Shown here: positions 9,345 to 17,671 of the stretch, piece by piece | Numbering within the stretch: position 1 is the first letter of the stretch | How the letters are laid out: each line of letters opens with the position of its first letter | Assembly: GCA_943788425.1 (NCBI GenBank) | Contig: CALSQF010000001.1 | Span: forward strand, 369,620-433,619 | DNA length: 64,000 bases | Origin: an uncultured Planktomarina sp. | Lineage (GTDB): Bacteria > Pseudomonadota > Alphaproteobacteria > Rhodobacterales > Rhodobacteraceae | Reading direction: 5' to 3' | Position numbers and translations under genes: made by a program | The notes under the pieces: generated by a model | Databases searched by the model: none | Seen by the model: the letters and a program-made list of their open reading frames with translations, nothing else | Told to the model about the DNA's origin: nothing

Positions 9345-10796
9345 TCAGGCCATGTGCAACTTGACATATTCAAAGTCACCAGGCTTGTTGTCGATGCCCA
9401 CCTTGGGCGCTGCGATCCAAGGTGCGAATTTGCCAGGCTCAAAACAAGGCACCATCAGTGATTGAATATAGGCGCCATCCTCCTTGGTCGGCAGCCATTC
9501 TCCCGCCTGCGCCTCCCACTCTGCTTGGGAAATCACATCACCTGCCGGGTTGGCTTTGATCGCAGCAAAGACGCCTATTTGACGGTGGAAGGCCTCATGC
9601 GGCAAAGCCAGTTCAAACTCAATTCCTGTCTTGGCAATGAGTTTGTTCCACCGACCAATTCCGCCAGAGGCATCGCGGATATAATCATCCCGCAAACGCA
9701 TATTTATGGCGGTCAGCGCCGGAACCTCTTGGGCAACAATCTGGCCATCGACGATGCTACGCACGGTGTAGCTGTCATGTTTGAGCTGGTGGTCGTCTTG
9801 AATCCGCTGCTCCATATAGCGGCCTTTGATGCCGGAATTGAAGGCATTGGCCGCATTGGTCGAGACTTCTTGACCAAACAGATCCAGCGACAATGAATAA
9901 TGCAGATTGAGCTTTTTTTGGATGGTCGGCAGATCAATCACGCCCAGATCCCGCACCTTACCGATGTCATAGGGATCTGTGATCCCGGCTTTATTCATCG
10001 CCTCGCAGGTGGCCTGCACCACACGGCCCACACCAGTCTCGCCAACGAACATGTGATGGGCTTCCTCGGTAAGCATAAAGCGGCACGTGCGGCTGAGTGG
10101 ATCAAAACCTGATTGCGCCAGGCTTTCCAGCTGCATCTTGCCATCGCGGTCGGTGAAATAGGTGAACATGAAAAACGACAGCCAATCTGGTGTCTCCTCA
10201 TTGAAGGCCCCCAGCATGCGCGGCGCTTCCTCCGAACCTGACGAACGGCGCAGCAAGTCATCCGCCTCTTCGCGCCCGTCTTTGCCAAAATATTTTTGCA
10301 ACAGATAGACCATCGCCCAGAGGTGACGCCCCTCCTCCACATTCACCTGAAACAGGTTGCGCATGTCATAAAGTGATGGCGCCGTGAGGCCGAGAAATCG
10401 CTGTTGTTCCACAGATCCCGGCTCCGTATCGCCTTGGATCACGATCAAGCGCTTGAGCATATTGCGATACTCACCGGGCACCTCTTGCCAGGCAGGCTGC
10501 CCGGCATGCTCCCCCATCGGGATCACGCGATCTTCCACTTGCGGAGCCAAGAGTACACCCCAGCGGTATTCTGGCATTTTTACATAATCAAACTTGGCCC
10601 AACCCTTTGGATCCACGCTGACCGCTGTGCGCAGATACACCATGCTGTCTTGAAAATTCTGCGGGATTAGATCATTCCACCAATTGATATAACCCGGATG
10701 CCATTTTTCCAACGCTTTGAGAACCTTGCGATCCTCAGACAGGCCCACGTTGTTGGGTATCATCGTGTCATAGTTGACGTTTATTAGATCCAGCAT
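9345..10796 (-). CDS. boxB: Benzoyl-CoA 2,3-epoxidase oxygenase subunit BoxB
   Basis: This protein of about 483 residues is a di-iron oxygenase. Carboxylate and histidine ligand motifs are visible near residues 154-158 (EEGRH) and in the TEEAHHMFVGETGVGR segment about 90 residues later. It epoxidises the ring of benzoyl-CoA at positions 2,3 with electrons from BoxA. The ATG at 10796 is preferred over an upstream one at 10850 because AGGAGA lies about 8 nt before it and because the family starts at a similar residue (MLDLINVNYD). It sits between boxC and boxA, 64 bp downstream of boxC. Confidence 0.96.
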   Translation of the reverse strand: MLDLINVNYDTMIPNNVGLSEDRKVLKALEKWHPGYINWWNDLIPQNFQDSMVYLRTAVSVDPKGWAKFDYVKMPEYRWGVLLAPQVEDRVIPMGEHAGQPAWQEVPGEYRNMLKRLIVIQGDTEPGSVEQQRFLGLTAPSLYDMRNLFQVNVEEGRHLWAMVYLLQKYFGKDGREEADDLLRRSSGSEEAPRMLGAFNEETPDWLSFFMFTYFTDRDGKMQLESLAQSGFDPLSRTCRFMLTEEAHHMFVGETGVGRVVQATCEAMNKAGITDPYDIGKVRDLGVIDLPTIQKKLNLHYSLSLDLFGQEVSTNAANAFNSGIKGRYMEQRIQDDHQLKHDSYTVRSIVDGQIVAQEVPALTAINMRLRDDYIRDASGGIGRWNKLIAKTGIEFELALPHEAFHRQIGVFAAIKANPAGDVISQAEWEAQAGEWLPTKEDGAYIQSLMVPCFEPGKFAPWIAAPKVGIDNKPGDFEYVKLHMA

Positions 10797-10860
10797 TTCT
10801 ATCTCCTGTTGATCAAACCCAGCAGTGGCGCATGGCCCTACGGTGAGCATTCATGGGCGT

Positions 10861-12516
10861 TTATACCCGTTCCATATCAAAATTTCCGCGCAAGCCCGTG
10901 CCATACCGTTGCAAAGCGCCCTCTTGGCCCACCGCATTTGGACGATTGAATATCCAATTTTGCCAAGCCGTCAGCCGACCAAAAATGCGTGTTTCCATGG
11001 TCTCTGGACCGGCAAATCGCAAATTGGCCTCCATCCCCGTCATAGCGTCAGGAGAAAAACTGGCGCGTTCTTCCATGAAAATGCGCAGCTCGTCCTCCCA
11101 ATCAATGTCATCAAGGATCATTGTCACCAGGCCCAGGGCATCGGCCTGCACCGCGGCGAGCGGCACGTCGATCATGGCCTGTGCTTGCTCTACACGCTCA
11201 GGCTCGCCCAGAAACCGTGTTTGCAACCTGGTCAAATCATTGCCCATGGGGACCCCGCCGAAATTCGTGGCCGATAGGCATATTTCTGCCTCGGGCCGCG
11301 CATCATCTTCGAACTCCCCCTCCATCATATAGGTTCGATCCACGGCAAAGAGTATTTCCGACAAAAGCCCGACAAAACAAGAACCATTTTCCACAAAGGC
11401 CGCCAATGAGCGCGAGGTCACATCGATCCGCTTAAGCGTACGCTTCCAGTAATGACGCATTTCAACCGCCAGCCAGTGATCGCTCGCCGCAATCACCGCC
11501 TCATGGGCCAGAAACGCCGCGCCATCGCCTTGGGATTTAAACACCCAAAGCCCGAGATTCATCTCATTAAACCGCAGGTGCAAAATCGCATCCTCAAGCT
11601 CGCGGCAGAGCTTCAATATATAGGCTTGATCGCCCTGCGCTTGCAGCGCTGCCATATCGGTTGGCGCTGGGGCTGTTGGGCCTTTGAGTGTGATCTCCGC
11701 CCGGCGATGCGGGCGATCCAAAGTCACTTCAATATGCTCATAAACCATGCGGTCTTCGGTGATCTGCCGCTCAATCGCACCCAGTGAAATTCCCTGAGAC
11801 GTTTTGGCTTTGTCAGACGCGAAGGCAAATTCTGAGGCGCGCTCCTGAACGGTTTGGTCAAATTTAGAATTAGCAATGACCTCATCAACCAAACGCCAAT
11901 CTTTGGCGCGCTTACCCTTCACACCCTCTTCGATCGAGCAAAAAATATCCGCCAAATCTCGGCGCATTTTGCGCTTGTCGGTAATGCGGGTCAGACCACC
12001 CGTGCCTGGCAAAACTGCCAGCAATGGCACTTCGGGCAATCCGACGGCCGAACTGCTGTCGTCGGTCAGCATAATATAGTTGCACGCCAGTGCCAGCTCA
12101 TAGCCCCCGCCAGCACAGGCCCCTTTGATGGCTGCAATATATTTTTGGCCACTATCGGCCTCAGCCGCCTCATAAGCGTTGCGTGTTTCATTGGTGAATT
12201 TGCAGAAATTGACTTTGTGGCTATGTGTCGCTCCACCCAGCATGCGAATATTTGCTCCGGCGCAAAAGACTTTCTCTTTGCCCGATTGCATCACCACAAC
12301 CTTCACCTCAGGATGTTCAAACCGCATCCGCTGGACGATGTCGTTCAGCTCGATATCCACCCCGAGATCATAGGAATTCAATTTAAGCTCATAGCCTTCA
12401 AATAATCCGGCCGTCTCATCCACATCCATGATCAAATTGACAACATCCCCATGGTAGGTAACGCGCCAATGTCGGTATTGAGCCGGATCAGTCCGAAAAT
12501 CGATGATTTGGGTCAT
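10861..12516 (-). CDS. boxC: 2,3-epoxybenzoyl-CoA dihydrolase BoxC
   Basis: This protein of about 551 residues belongs to the crotonase superfamily but is far longer than simple hydratases, as known for BoxC. Crotonase landmarks include VVVMQSGKEKVFCAGANIRML and AIKGACAGGGYELALACNY. BoxC opens the epoxide ring to 3,4-dehydroadipyl-CoA semialdehyde and formate. The ATG at 12516 has AGGG about 11 nt upstream. Upstream frame up to 12582 is open but the family starts near this ATG. A promoter with TGCA motifs precedes it. Confidence 0.95.
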   Translation of the reverse strand: MTQIIDFRTDPAQYRHWRVTYHGDVVNLIMDVDETAGLFEGYELKLNSYDLGVDIELNDIVQRMRFEHPEVKVVVMQSGKEKVFCAGANIRMLGGATHSHKVNFCKFTNETRNAYEAAEADSGQKYIAAIKGACAGGGYELALACNYIMLTDDSSSAVGLPEVPLLAVLPGTGGLTRITDKRKMRRDLADIFCSIEEGVKGKRAKDWRLVDEVIANSKFDQTVQERASEFAFASDKAKTSQGISLGAIERQITEDRMVYEHIEVTLDRPHRRAEITLKGPTAPAPTDMAALQAQGDQAYILKLCRELEDAILHLRFNEMNLGLWVFKSQGDGAAFLAHEAVIAASDHWLAVEMRHYWKRTLKRIDVTSRSLAAFVENGSCFVGLLSEILFAVDRTYMMEGEFEDDARPEAEICLSATNFGGVPMGNDLTRLQTRFLGEPERVEQAQAMIDVPLAAVQADALGLVTMILDDIDWEDELRIFMEERASFSPDAMTGMEANLRFAGPETMETRIFGRLTAWQNWIFNRPNAVGQEGALQRYGTGLRGNFDMERV

Positions 12517-12537
12517 GCGCGAAGCCCTTCTATGGTA

Positions 12538-12659
12538 TGCAAGTAGGCTAAAGCAGAAATCGGGGCAGGTAAACGTTATCATGCATAATAGAACATAAAA
12601 TTATATATTCAATTTCAATAATTTACAAATAATAAATTCTATTTTCTGTTATTTATGCA
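12538..12659 (-). promoter_or_regulatory. Three TGCA tetramers, candidate BoxR operator
   Basis: TGCA occurs at 12538-12541, 12582-12585 and 12656-12659 in the AT-rich gap between the DUF309 gene and boxC. BzdR/BoxR-type repressors are known to bind TGCA-containing operators, and the middle copy touches the predicted -10 element. The cooperation of the three sites is inferred. TGCA is a common 4-mer, so the spacing and position carry more weight than the count. Confidence 0.4.
12585..12612 (-). promoter_or_regulatory. Predicted sigma-70-type promoter of boxC
   Basis: On the minus strand, TTGAAT (12607-12612) and TATTAT (12585-12590) are 16 bp apart, a fair -35/-10 pair. They lie about 70-95 bp before the boxC ATG in an AT-rich stretch. 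It suggests a second entry point for boxCBA inside the cluster. The -10 is next to the TGCA at 12582, which would fit repression. Confidence 0.45.
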
Positions 12660-13103
12660 CTATAATACATCTTCAACATTAGATTCTACAGTCTCCAAAC
12701 ATTCGACAATCTGAGAAATTTCTTGGCCCATGAGCCGCGTTGCAGTCAACATTGTCAACAAATCGCGCACCATCATGCACAGACGTCTCGCGGCCTTAGG
12801 CCTTTGCATCTTGAGCTTAAGCTGCGCATTGGCGAGCTGGATCAAGGCCTGAAGAAACCGGCGGTCATCACTCCCCTCCTCCAGCGCCATCCAGACAGGC
12901 TCAAACAGCTCATGAGCTTCCCAAAAATATCCGCGCCCTAAATAATGCAGTCCCGTACAAAAGGCCTCGCTTTGCGCCAATTGGGCTGGGCTCATGCCCT
13001 GGCGTGCCGTTGCGCATATGAGTGCGAACCGCCCCTCAACATGGCGTGGCGTCTGTCCCGGAACATAGGCATGCTCCGGCAAGTCTCGATCCGCTCGAGT
13101 CAA
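12660..13103 (-). CDS. DUF309 domain-containing protein
   Basis: This 147-residue protein contains the DUF309 pattern, with YFWEAHELFEPVWM followed by FLQALIQLANAQLKL, a short alpha-helical domain. The function of DUF309 is unknown. The first ATG overlaps the end of the hydrolase gene by 4 bp, so it is translated in the same operon as the benzoate genes. Its place within the cluster suggests a role linked to benzoate use, but that is inferred from position only. Confidence 0.85.
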   Translation of the reverse strand: MTRADRDLPEHAYVPGQTPRHVEGRFALICATARQGMSPAQLAQSEAFCTGLHYLGRGYFWEAHELFEPVWMALEEGSDDRRFLQALIQLANAQLKLKMQRPKAARRLCMMVRDLLTMLTATRLMGQEISQIVECLETVESNVEDVL

Positions 13104-13918
13104 GATCCAGCACCTGGCCGGACCACGTCAGGCTCCAAATCCGCACAAAACCGCGTTAGCTCTGTCAAAACCCGATCTGGCCGCTCATAGCAGGGATCAT
13201 GCTCGCAATCGGGCAGAACAACCCGTCGGGCTGGCGCGGGGCAGCGGCGTTCAATTTCATCGATTTGTGCCAATGTGCCATATTGGTCCTCTTGCCCTTG
13301 AATGGCCAAAACCGGCACGCGTATCTCATCAAGCACGTCTGAAACATTCCAATCTTTAAACTCTGGATGCAGCCAAACGTCATTCCAGCCGCGAAAACAA
13401 TTGTCGGGATCACGGTGATATTTCGCCAAACGAGACCGCAAGTCTCCGCATTCAAAGGCCTGTTTCGCCCGCGCAATTTCCGTCAGACCAATCTCTTCAG
13501 TAAAAAAATGCGGCGCGATGGTCACAAGGCCGCGCAGCCGCGGATCGTGCACTGTCCCCGCGTAAATCGCAGCAATCGTGGCCCCGTCACTGTGGCCGAT
13601 CAAAAGGCCGCGTTCAAATCCTATGGCGTGCAGAACTTCAGGCAATACCACGCGCGCCTCATGGGTCATATAATCCAATGGGCGCGGCAAAGCAGCCGGC
13701 TCAGAGCCACCATAGCCCGCCCGAGAATAGGTGCAGACCCCCCAGCCCGTCGTAGCATTGAGACGCTTGGGAAAATCACGCCAAAGATCGCGTGACCCCA
13801 ACCCCTCATGCAGCAACACCAAGGTTGGAGCCTGACCAGGCGCTGGCCCGAAGCAGCTATATTCCAGACAATTGCCCCCCGCCTCGAAAAGTCCCGCATC
13901 GGCCCATCGGTCACTCAC
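13100..13918 (-). CDS. Alpha/beta-fold hydrolase of the benzoate cluster
   Basis: This 272-residue protein has the alpha/beta hydrolase pattern: an oxyanion segment LVLLHEGLGSRDLWRDFP, nucleophile elbow GHSDGATIAA (Ser about residue 109), VPVLAIQGQEDQYGT with the acid, and CEHDPCYERPD with the His. Substrate unknown; it may hydrolyse a CoA ester, an ester or a ring-cleavage intermediate. It overlaps the ligase gene and the DUF309 gene by 4 bp each, so the three are tightly coupled. Confidence 0.88.
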   Translation of the reverse strand: MSDRWADAGLFEAGGNCLEYSCFGPAPGQAPTLVLLHEGLGSRDLWRDFPKRLNATTGWGVCTYSRAGYGGSEPAALPRPLDYMTHEARVVLPEVLHAIGFERGLLIGHSDGATIAAIYAGTVHDPRLRGLVTIAPHFFTEEIGLTEIARAKQAFECGDLRSRLAKYHRDPDNCFRGWNDVWLHPEFKDWNVSDVLDEIRVPVLAIQGQEDQYGTLAQIDEIERRCPAPARRVVLPDCEHDPCYERPDRVLTELTRFCADLEPDVVRPGAGS

Positions 13919-15450
13919 GAGCGGCCGCGCAGTTTGAAGCGTTGGATTTTACCCGTTGCGGTTTTCGGCAAGTCATCAATGATCTCGATCCAACGCGGAT
14001 ACTTCCACTTCCCGATTTTTTCTTTAATAAACGCGCGTATGCCCTCCAGCTCCTGCGCTCCATACCCAGGTTTAAGCACGACAAAGGCCTTGGGTTTTTC
14101 CAACTCATCCTCATCTCGATGGGCCACCACAGCGGCCTCCAACACCGCTGGAAACGCAACAAGCGCCTGTTCAATCTCAAATGGGCTGACCCAGATACCT
14201 GATACCTTAAACATATCATCTGTGCGCCCACAATAAATGTAGCGGCCCGCCGCGCTACGTTCGTATTTGTCACCCGTGCGGGTCCATTCCCCTTCGAAAG
14301 TTCGTCGGGTTTTGTCGCGTTGGTTCCAATAATCGGCCGCAGCAGATCCACCACGGACCAAAAGCTCCCCGACCACGCCAGCGCCGACTTCGGCGCCATC
14401 CTCATCCACAAGCCGAACGTCATAGCCCGGAACCGCCGTGCCCGATGTTCCATACTGCACATCTCCGGGCCGGTTGGCGAGGAAAATATGCAACATTTCC
14501 GTTGACCCGACCCCATCAATAATATCGAGGCCCATAAGGTCACGCCACTTGCGGCCAATCTCTTCTGGCAATGCCTCTCCAGCTGAGGTGCAGCAGCGCA
14601 GCGGCACTTGAGGCGGCGCCCCGTCGGTCTCCCATTTGTGCAGCAGCGCGGCAAAGAGCGTCGGCACACCGCAGTAAACCGTCGGTTGATAGGTCGCTAA
14701 AATATGGCTGACGGTGTCCGGCGTCGGCCGGCCATTAAACAAGACACTGGTAGCCCCAACCGACATGGGAAAAGACATGCCATTGCCCAGCCCATAGGCA
14801 AAAAACAACTTGGCAGCCGAAAATACCTTGTCGTTCTCCTGAATATCTAAAACCTGCTTGGCGAATGTTTCGCAAGTCTGGCGCAATGCGGAATGCACGT
14901 GCCGGACGCCCTTCGGTGCCCCGGTTGAACCCGATGAATAAAGCCAAAATGCGATTTCATCACCAGAACACTCCAGCGTTTCTGCGGGTGTGGTTCCGGC
15001 CACAAAGACCTCCCAAGCCAGGGTTCCTTCTGGCGCTTCTGGGCCGATCACAACAATCTGGCGCAGATACGGCGATGCTTGCAACGCAGGCCACACCATG
15101 TCCCAGAGCTCTTGCGAAACAAAGGCAATCTCAGCACGGCTGTCGCGCAGAATGGCGGTGTAGACTTCACTGGACAACAATGTGTTGAGGGCAACCGGCA
15201 CAACACCAGCCTTGAGCGCTCCCCAAAAAATCAGTGGAAACTCGATTTGATCGAGCACGAACATCGCCGCGCGTGCTTCTCGGCAAATGCCAGAGCGCGT
15301 CAACGCATCGGCCACCTGCCCCGCGCCCTCGGCCAGCGCCCCATAGGTCAGCTGCCGCCCGCCCTCCCAAGCTTCCTCAAATGCGGTTTTCGCGCCGCGC
15401 CCCTCTACGATGTGCCGATCCACAAACCAATGCGCCGCGTTGCCCGTCAT
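13915..15450 (-). CDS. bclA: Benzoate-CoA ligase
   Basis: This protein of about 511 residues is an acyl-adenylate-forming enzyme, with an AMP-binding motif YSSGSTGAPKGVRHVHS and a C-terminal KTATGKIQRFKLR segment carrying the catalytic Lys. It activates benzoate to benzoyl-CoA with ATP, the entry step to the box pathway. The ATG at 15450 is chosen for the strong GGAGGAG about 8 nt upstream; the frame starts slightly earlier at 15468. The precise aryl substrate is inferred from context with boxABC. Confidence 0.92.
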   Translation of the reverse strand: MTGNAAHWFVDRHIVEGRGAKTAFEEAWEGGRQLTYGALAEGAGQVADALTRSGICREARAAMFVLDQIEFPLIFWGALKAGVVPVALNTLLSSEVYTAILRDSRAEIAFVSQELWDMVWPALQASPYLRQIVVIGPEAPEGTLAWEVFVAGTTPAETLECSGDEIAFWLYSSGSTGAPKGVRHVHSALRQTCETFAKQVLDIQENDKVFSAAKLFFAYGLGNGMSFPMSVGATSVLFNGRPTPDTVSHILATYQPTVYCGVPTLFAALLHKWETDGAPPQVPLRCCTSAGEALPEEIGRKWRDLMGLDIIDGVGSTEMLHIFLANRPGDVQYGTSGTAVPGYDVRLVDEDGAEVGAGVVGELLVRGGSAAADYWNQRDKTRRTFEGEWTRTGDKYERSAAGRYIYCGRTDDMFKVSGIWVSPFEIEQALVAFPAVLEAAVVAHRDEDELEKPKAFVVLKPGYGAQELEGIRAFIKEKIGKWKYPRWIEIIDDLPKTATGKIQRFKLRGRS

Positions 15451-15668
15451 GATCAGATCTCCTCCCAAAGAACGTTGAACCAGAGGTGCTGCAAATGCTG
15501 TCCAGCCCGATATGCCGCCGGGCTTGGGTCAGCTCTTGCCAAGACCCTCAGTTTTTTAGAGCATATGAAATTTGAAGCCGCCCGCAACCCAGTAGGCCAC
15601 CCACGCCAAAAAACCGCATTTTTCCCTAAAGACGTCTGCAAAACCCAGCCGCCGAGCCAAGCCTTGGA

Positions 15669-16230
15669 TTAGCTGGAAAATTGCACGATCCGGTCTTCCG
15701 TCACAATCATATCAAGCGGTTGATCCGTGGGCTCTAAGGGCAGCGCCTCCGCCTGTTGCGCGTTGAACGCAAAGCCAATGGCCAATACCGGCCCACGGGC
15801 CCGCAGCCCCTCCAGCGTGCGGTCATAAAACCCGCCGCCATAGCCCAGACGCCCGCCCTGCGCATCCCAAGCCACAAGCGGCACGATCACAATTTCTGGC
15901 ACCATCCATGTGCGTTCAACCGGAATCAGCGCCTTAAACGCCCCCTCCACCATTTGCATGCCGGGTGTATAGAGGGCAAAACGCAAAGGCGCCCCAGCCG
16001 CTTCAATCACCGGCAGGCCGACCGGTCCATGAGCTGAGGCCCTCTGCCAAAGCCGGGGACGGGTCAATCTCCGTACCGATGGGCATGAAGCCTGCCACGG
16101 GCGCGCCGCGATAACCGGCCAAAACATCCGACAATACACCAGCGCTTGCCCCGCTTTGCGCCGCATGGGCCTGTTTGCGCCGGGCAAAAGCCGCGCGCCG
16201 TGCCTCCATCTTTTGCGCCTCTGAACTCAC
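15669..16230 (-). pseudogene. 5-formyltetrahydrofolate cyclo-ligase, frameshifted
   Basis: Two frames together give a full-length 5-FCL. The N-terminal part starts at a GTG overlapping the mgtE stop (VSSEAQKMEARRAAFARRK) and runs to TEIDPSPALAE. The C-terminal part has GPVGLPVIEAAG, GGRLGYGGGFYDRTLEGL and PTDQPLDMIVTED. The frame breaks at a GGG run (CCC on the plus strand, 16040-16042). Removing one G restores continuous family-like sequence. Either a real 1-nt insertion or an assembly error. The enzyme recycles 5-formyl-THF; it is often non-essential. Confidence 0.8.
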
Positions 16231-17600
16231 AACAACATCCAGGCAGCAAGCCCCAGAAAGGCGAAAAAGCCGACCACATCGGTCACAGTGGTCACAAAGG
16301 CACCCGAAGCCAAAGCCGGGTCGATGCCAATTTTCTCGAGCACCACCGGGATCACCGTGCCGGCCAGCCCTGCCACGACCATATTGAGCACCATGGCCAG
16401 CGCCAAGACCCAACCAATGATCGAAGAACCAAACCAGAAATATCCGACGAAACCCAAAACCAGCGCAAAGATCATGCCATTGAGAAGCCCCACCAGGACT
16501 TCCCGGCGGATAACCCGCCAGACATTGGAGGTCGTCAAATCCTTGGTCGCAATGGCCCGCACGGCCACGGTGAGCGACTGCGTTCCGGCATTGCCACCCA
16601 TCGATGCGACAATCGGCATCAAAACCGCCAGCGCCACAAATTGCGCAATCGTGGCTTCGAACATAGAAATGACCAAAGAGGCAATAATCGCCGTTGCCAA
16701 GTTCACTGCCAACCAGGGCAAACGACCCCGTGTGGTGTCCAATACACTGTCCGACAGCGAGCCCTCCCCGACCCCCGCCAGACGCATCATATCCTCTTCA
16801 TATTCCTCATCGAGCACGATCATCGCGTCATCAATGGTGATCACGCCGACAAGTCGATCATCGGCGTCCACAACCGGGGCAGAGATGAGATGATATTGAT
16901 TAAAGGCATAGGCCACATCTTTTTCCGGCTGATCGACCGGAATGGTGCGAAAACTGTCTTCGGCAATCTCAAGCATCGGCGTGGCGCGCTTGGTGCCCAA
17001 AAGCTTGCCAAGTGTGACATAGCCCGTGGGACGCAGACGCGGGTCGATGAGGATCATATGGTAAAACTGTTCGGGTAAATCTTCTTGCCGGCGCAGGTAA
17101 TCAATCGCTTGGCCCACGTTCCAATGCTCTGGCGCCATGACAACTTCGCGTTGCATCAAACGGCCGGCCGATTCCTCTGGAAAAGACAGGGATTGCTCGA
17201 CAACAACCCGTTCCGCATCATCCAATGCGCCGAGGATGGCCTCTTGTTGCGGCTCGTCGAGATCTTCGAGCAGATCCACCACATCGTCGGAGTCCAAATC
17301 GCGCACCGCAACGGCCAACTCGGCCGCGTCCAGCCCATCGATGATATCTTCGCGGATGCTATCGTCTAGCTCCGACAAAACATCGCCATCAATGCCGTCT
17401 TTCCACAGGCGCAAGATCCCCGCACGAATGGAGTCGCTCACCTGCTCTAAAAGATCAGCAATATCAGCCGGATGCAAAGGGTCGAGCAGCGTGTGGAGCC
17501 GCTGCGCGTCTTCATGTTCCACCGCCCCACGCACATCAGAGACCCTTTGGGCATCCAAAACATCGCTTGGCTCGACGGAGGTTTCATAAAGACCTGTCAT
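16227..17600 (-). CDS. mgtE: MgtE magnesium transporter
   Basis: This 457-residue protein has the N domain with repeats (LHPADIADLLEQ and DLLEDLDEPQQEAIL), two CBS domains (VTLGKLLGT and VDADDRLVGVITIDDAMIV) and a C-terminal set of five membrane helices with MPIVASMGGNAGTQS, the conserved signature of the Mg2+ pore. It transports Mg2+ and is gated by cytoplasmic Mg2+ on the N and CBS domains. The first ATG is used. Its stop overlaps the next gene start by 4 bp (GTGA). Confidence 0.95.
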   Translation of the reverse strand: MTGLYETSVEPSDVLDAQRVSDVRGAVEHEDAQRLHTLLDPLHPADIADLLEQVSDSIRAGILRLWKDGIDGDVLSELDDSIREDIIDGLDAAELAVAVRDLDSDDVVDLLEDLDEPQQEAILGALDDAERVVVEQSLSFPEESAGRLMQREVVMAPEHWNVGQAIDYLRRQEDLPEQFYHMILIDPRLRPTGYVTLGKLLGTKRATPMLEIAEDSFRTIPVDQPEKDVAYAFNQYHLISAPVVDADDRLVGVITIDDAMIVLDEEYEEDMMRLAGVGEGSLSDSVLDTTRGRLPWLAVNLATAIIASLVISMFEATIAQFVALAVLMPIVASMGGNAGTQSLTVAVRAIATKDLTTSNVWRVIRREVLVGLLNGMIFALVLGFVGYFWFGSSIIGWVLALAMVLNMVVAGLAGTVIPVVLEKIGIDPALASGAFVTTVTDVVGFFAFLGLAAWMLL

Positions 17601-17671
17601 ACCTGCCTTTACGAAGTCTCATTTCATATGACAAGATATAGCCAGATAAAAGAATTTTTGGACTGCTTTTA

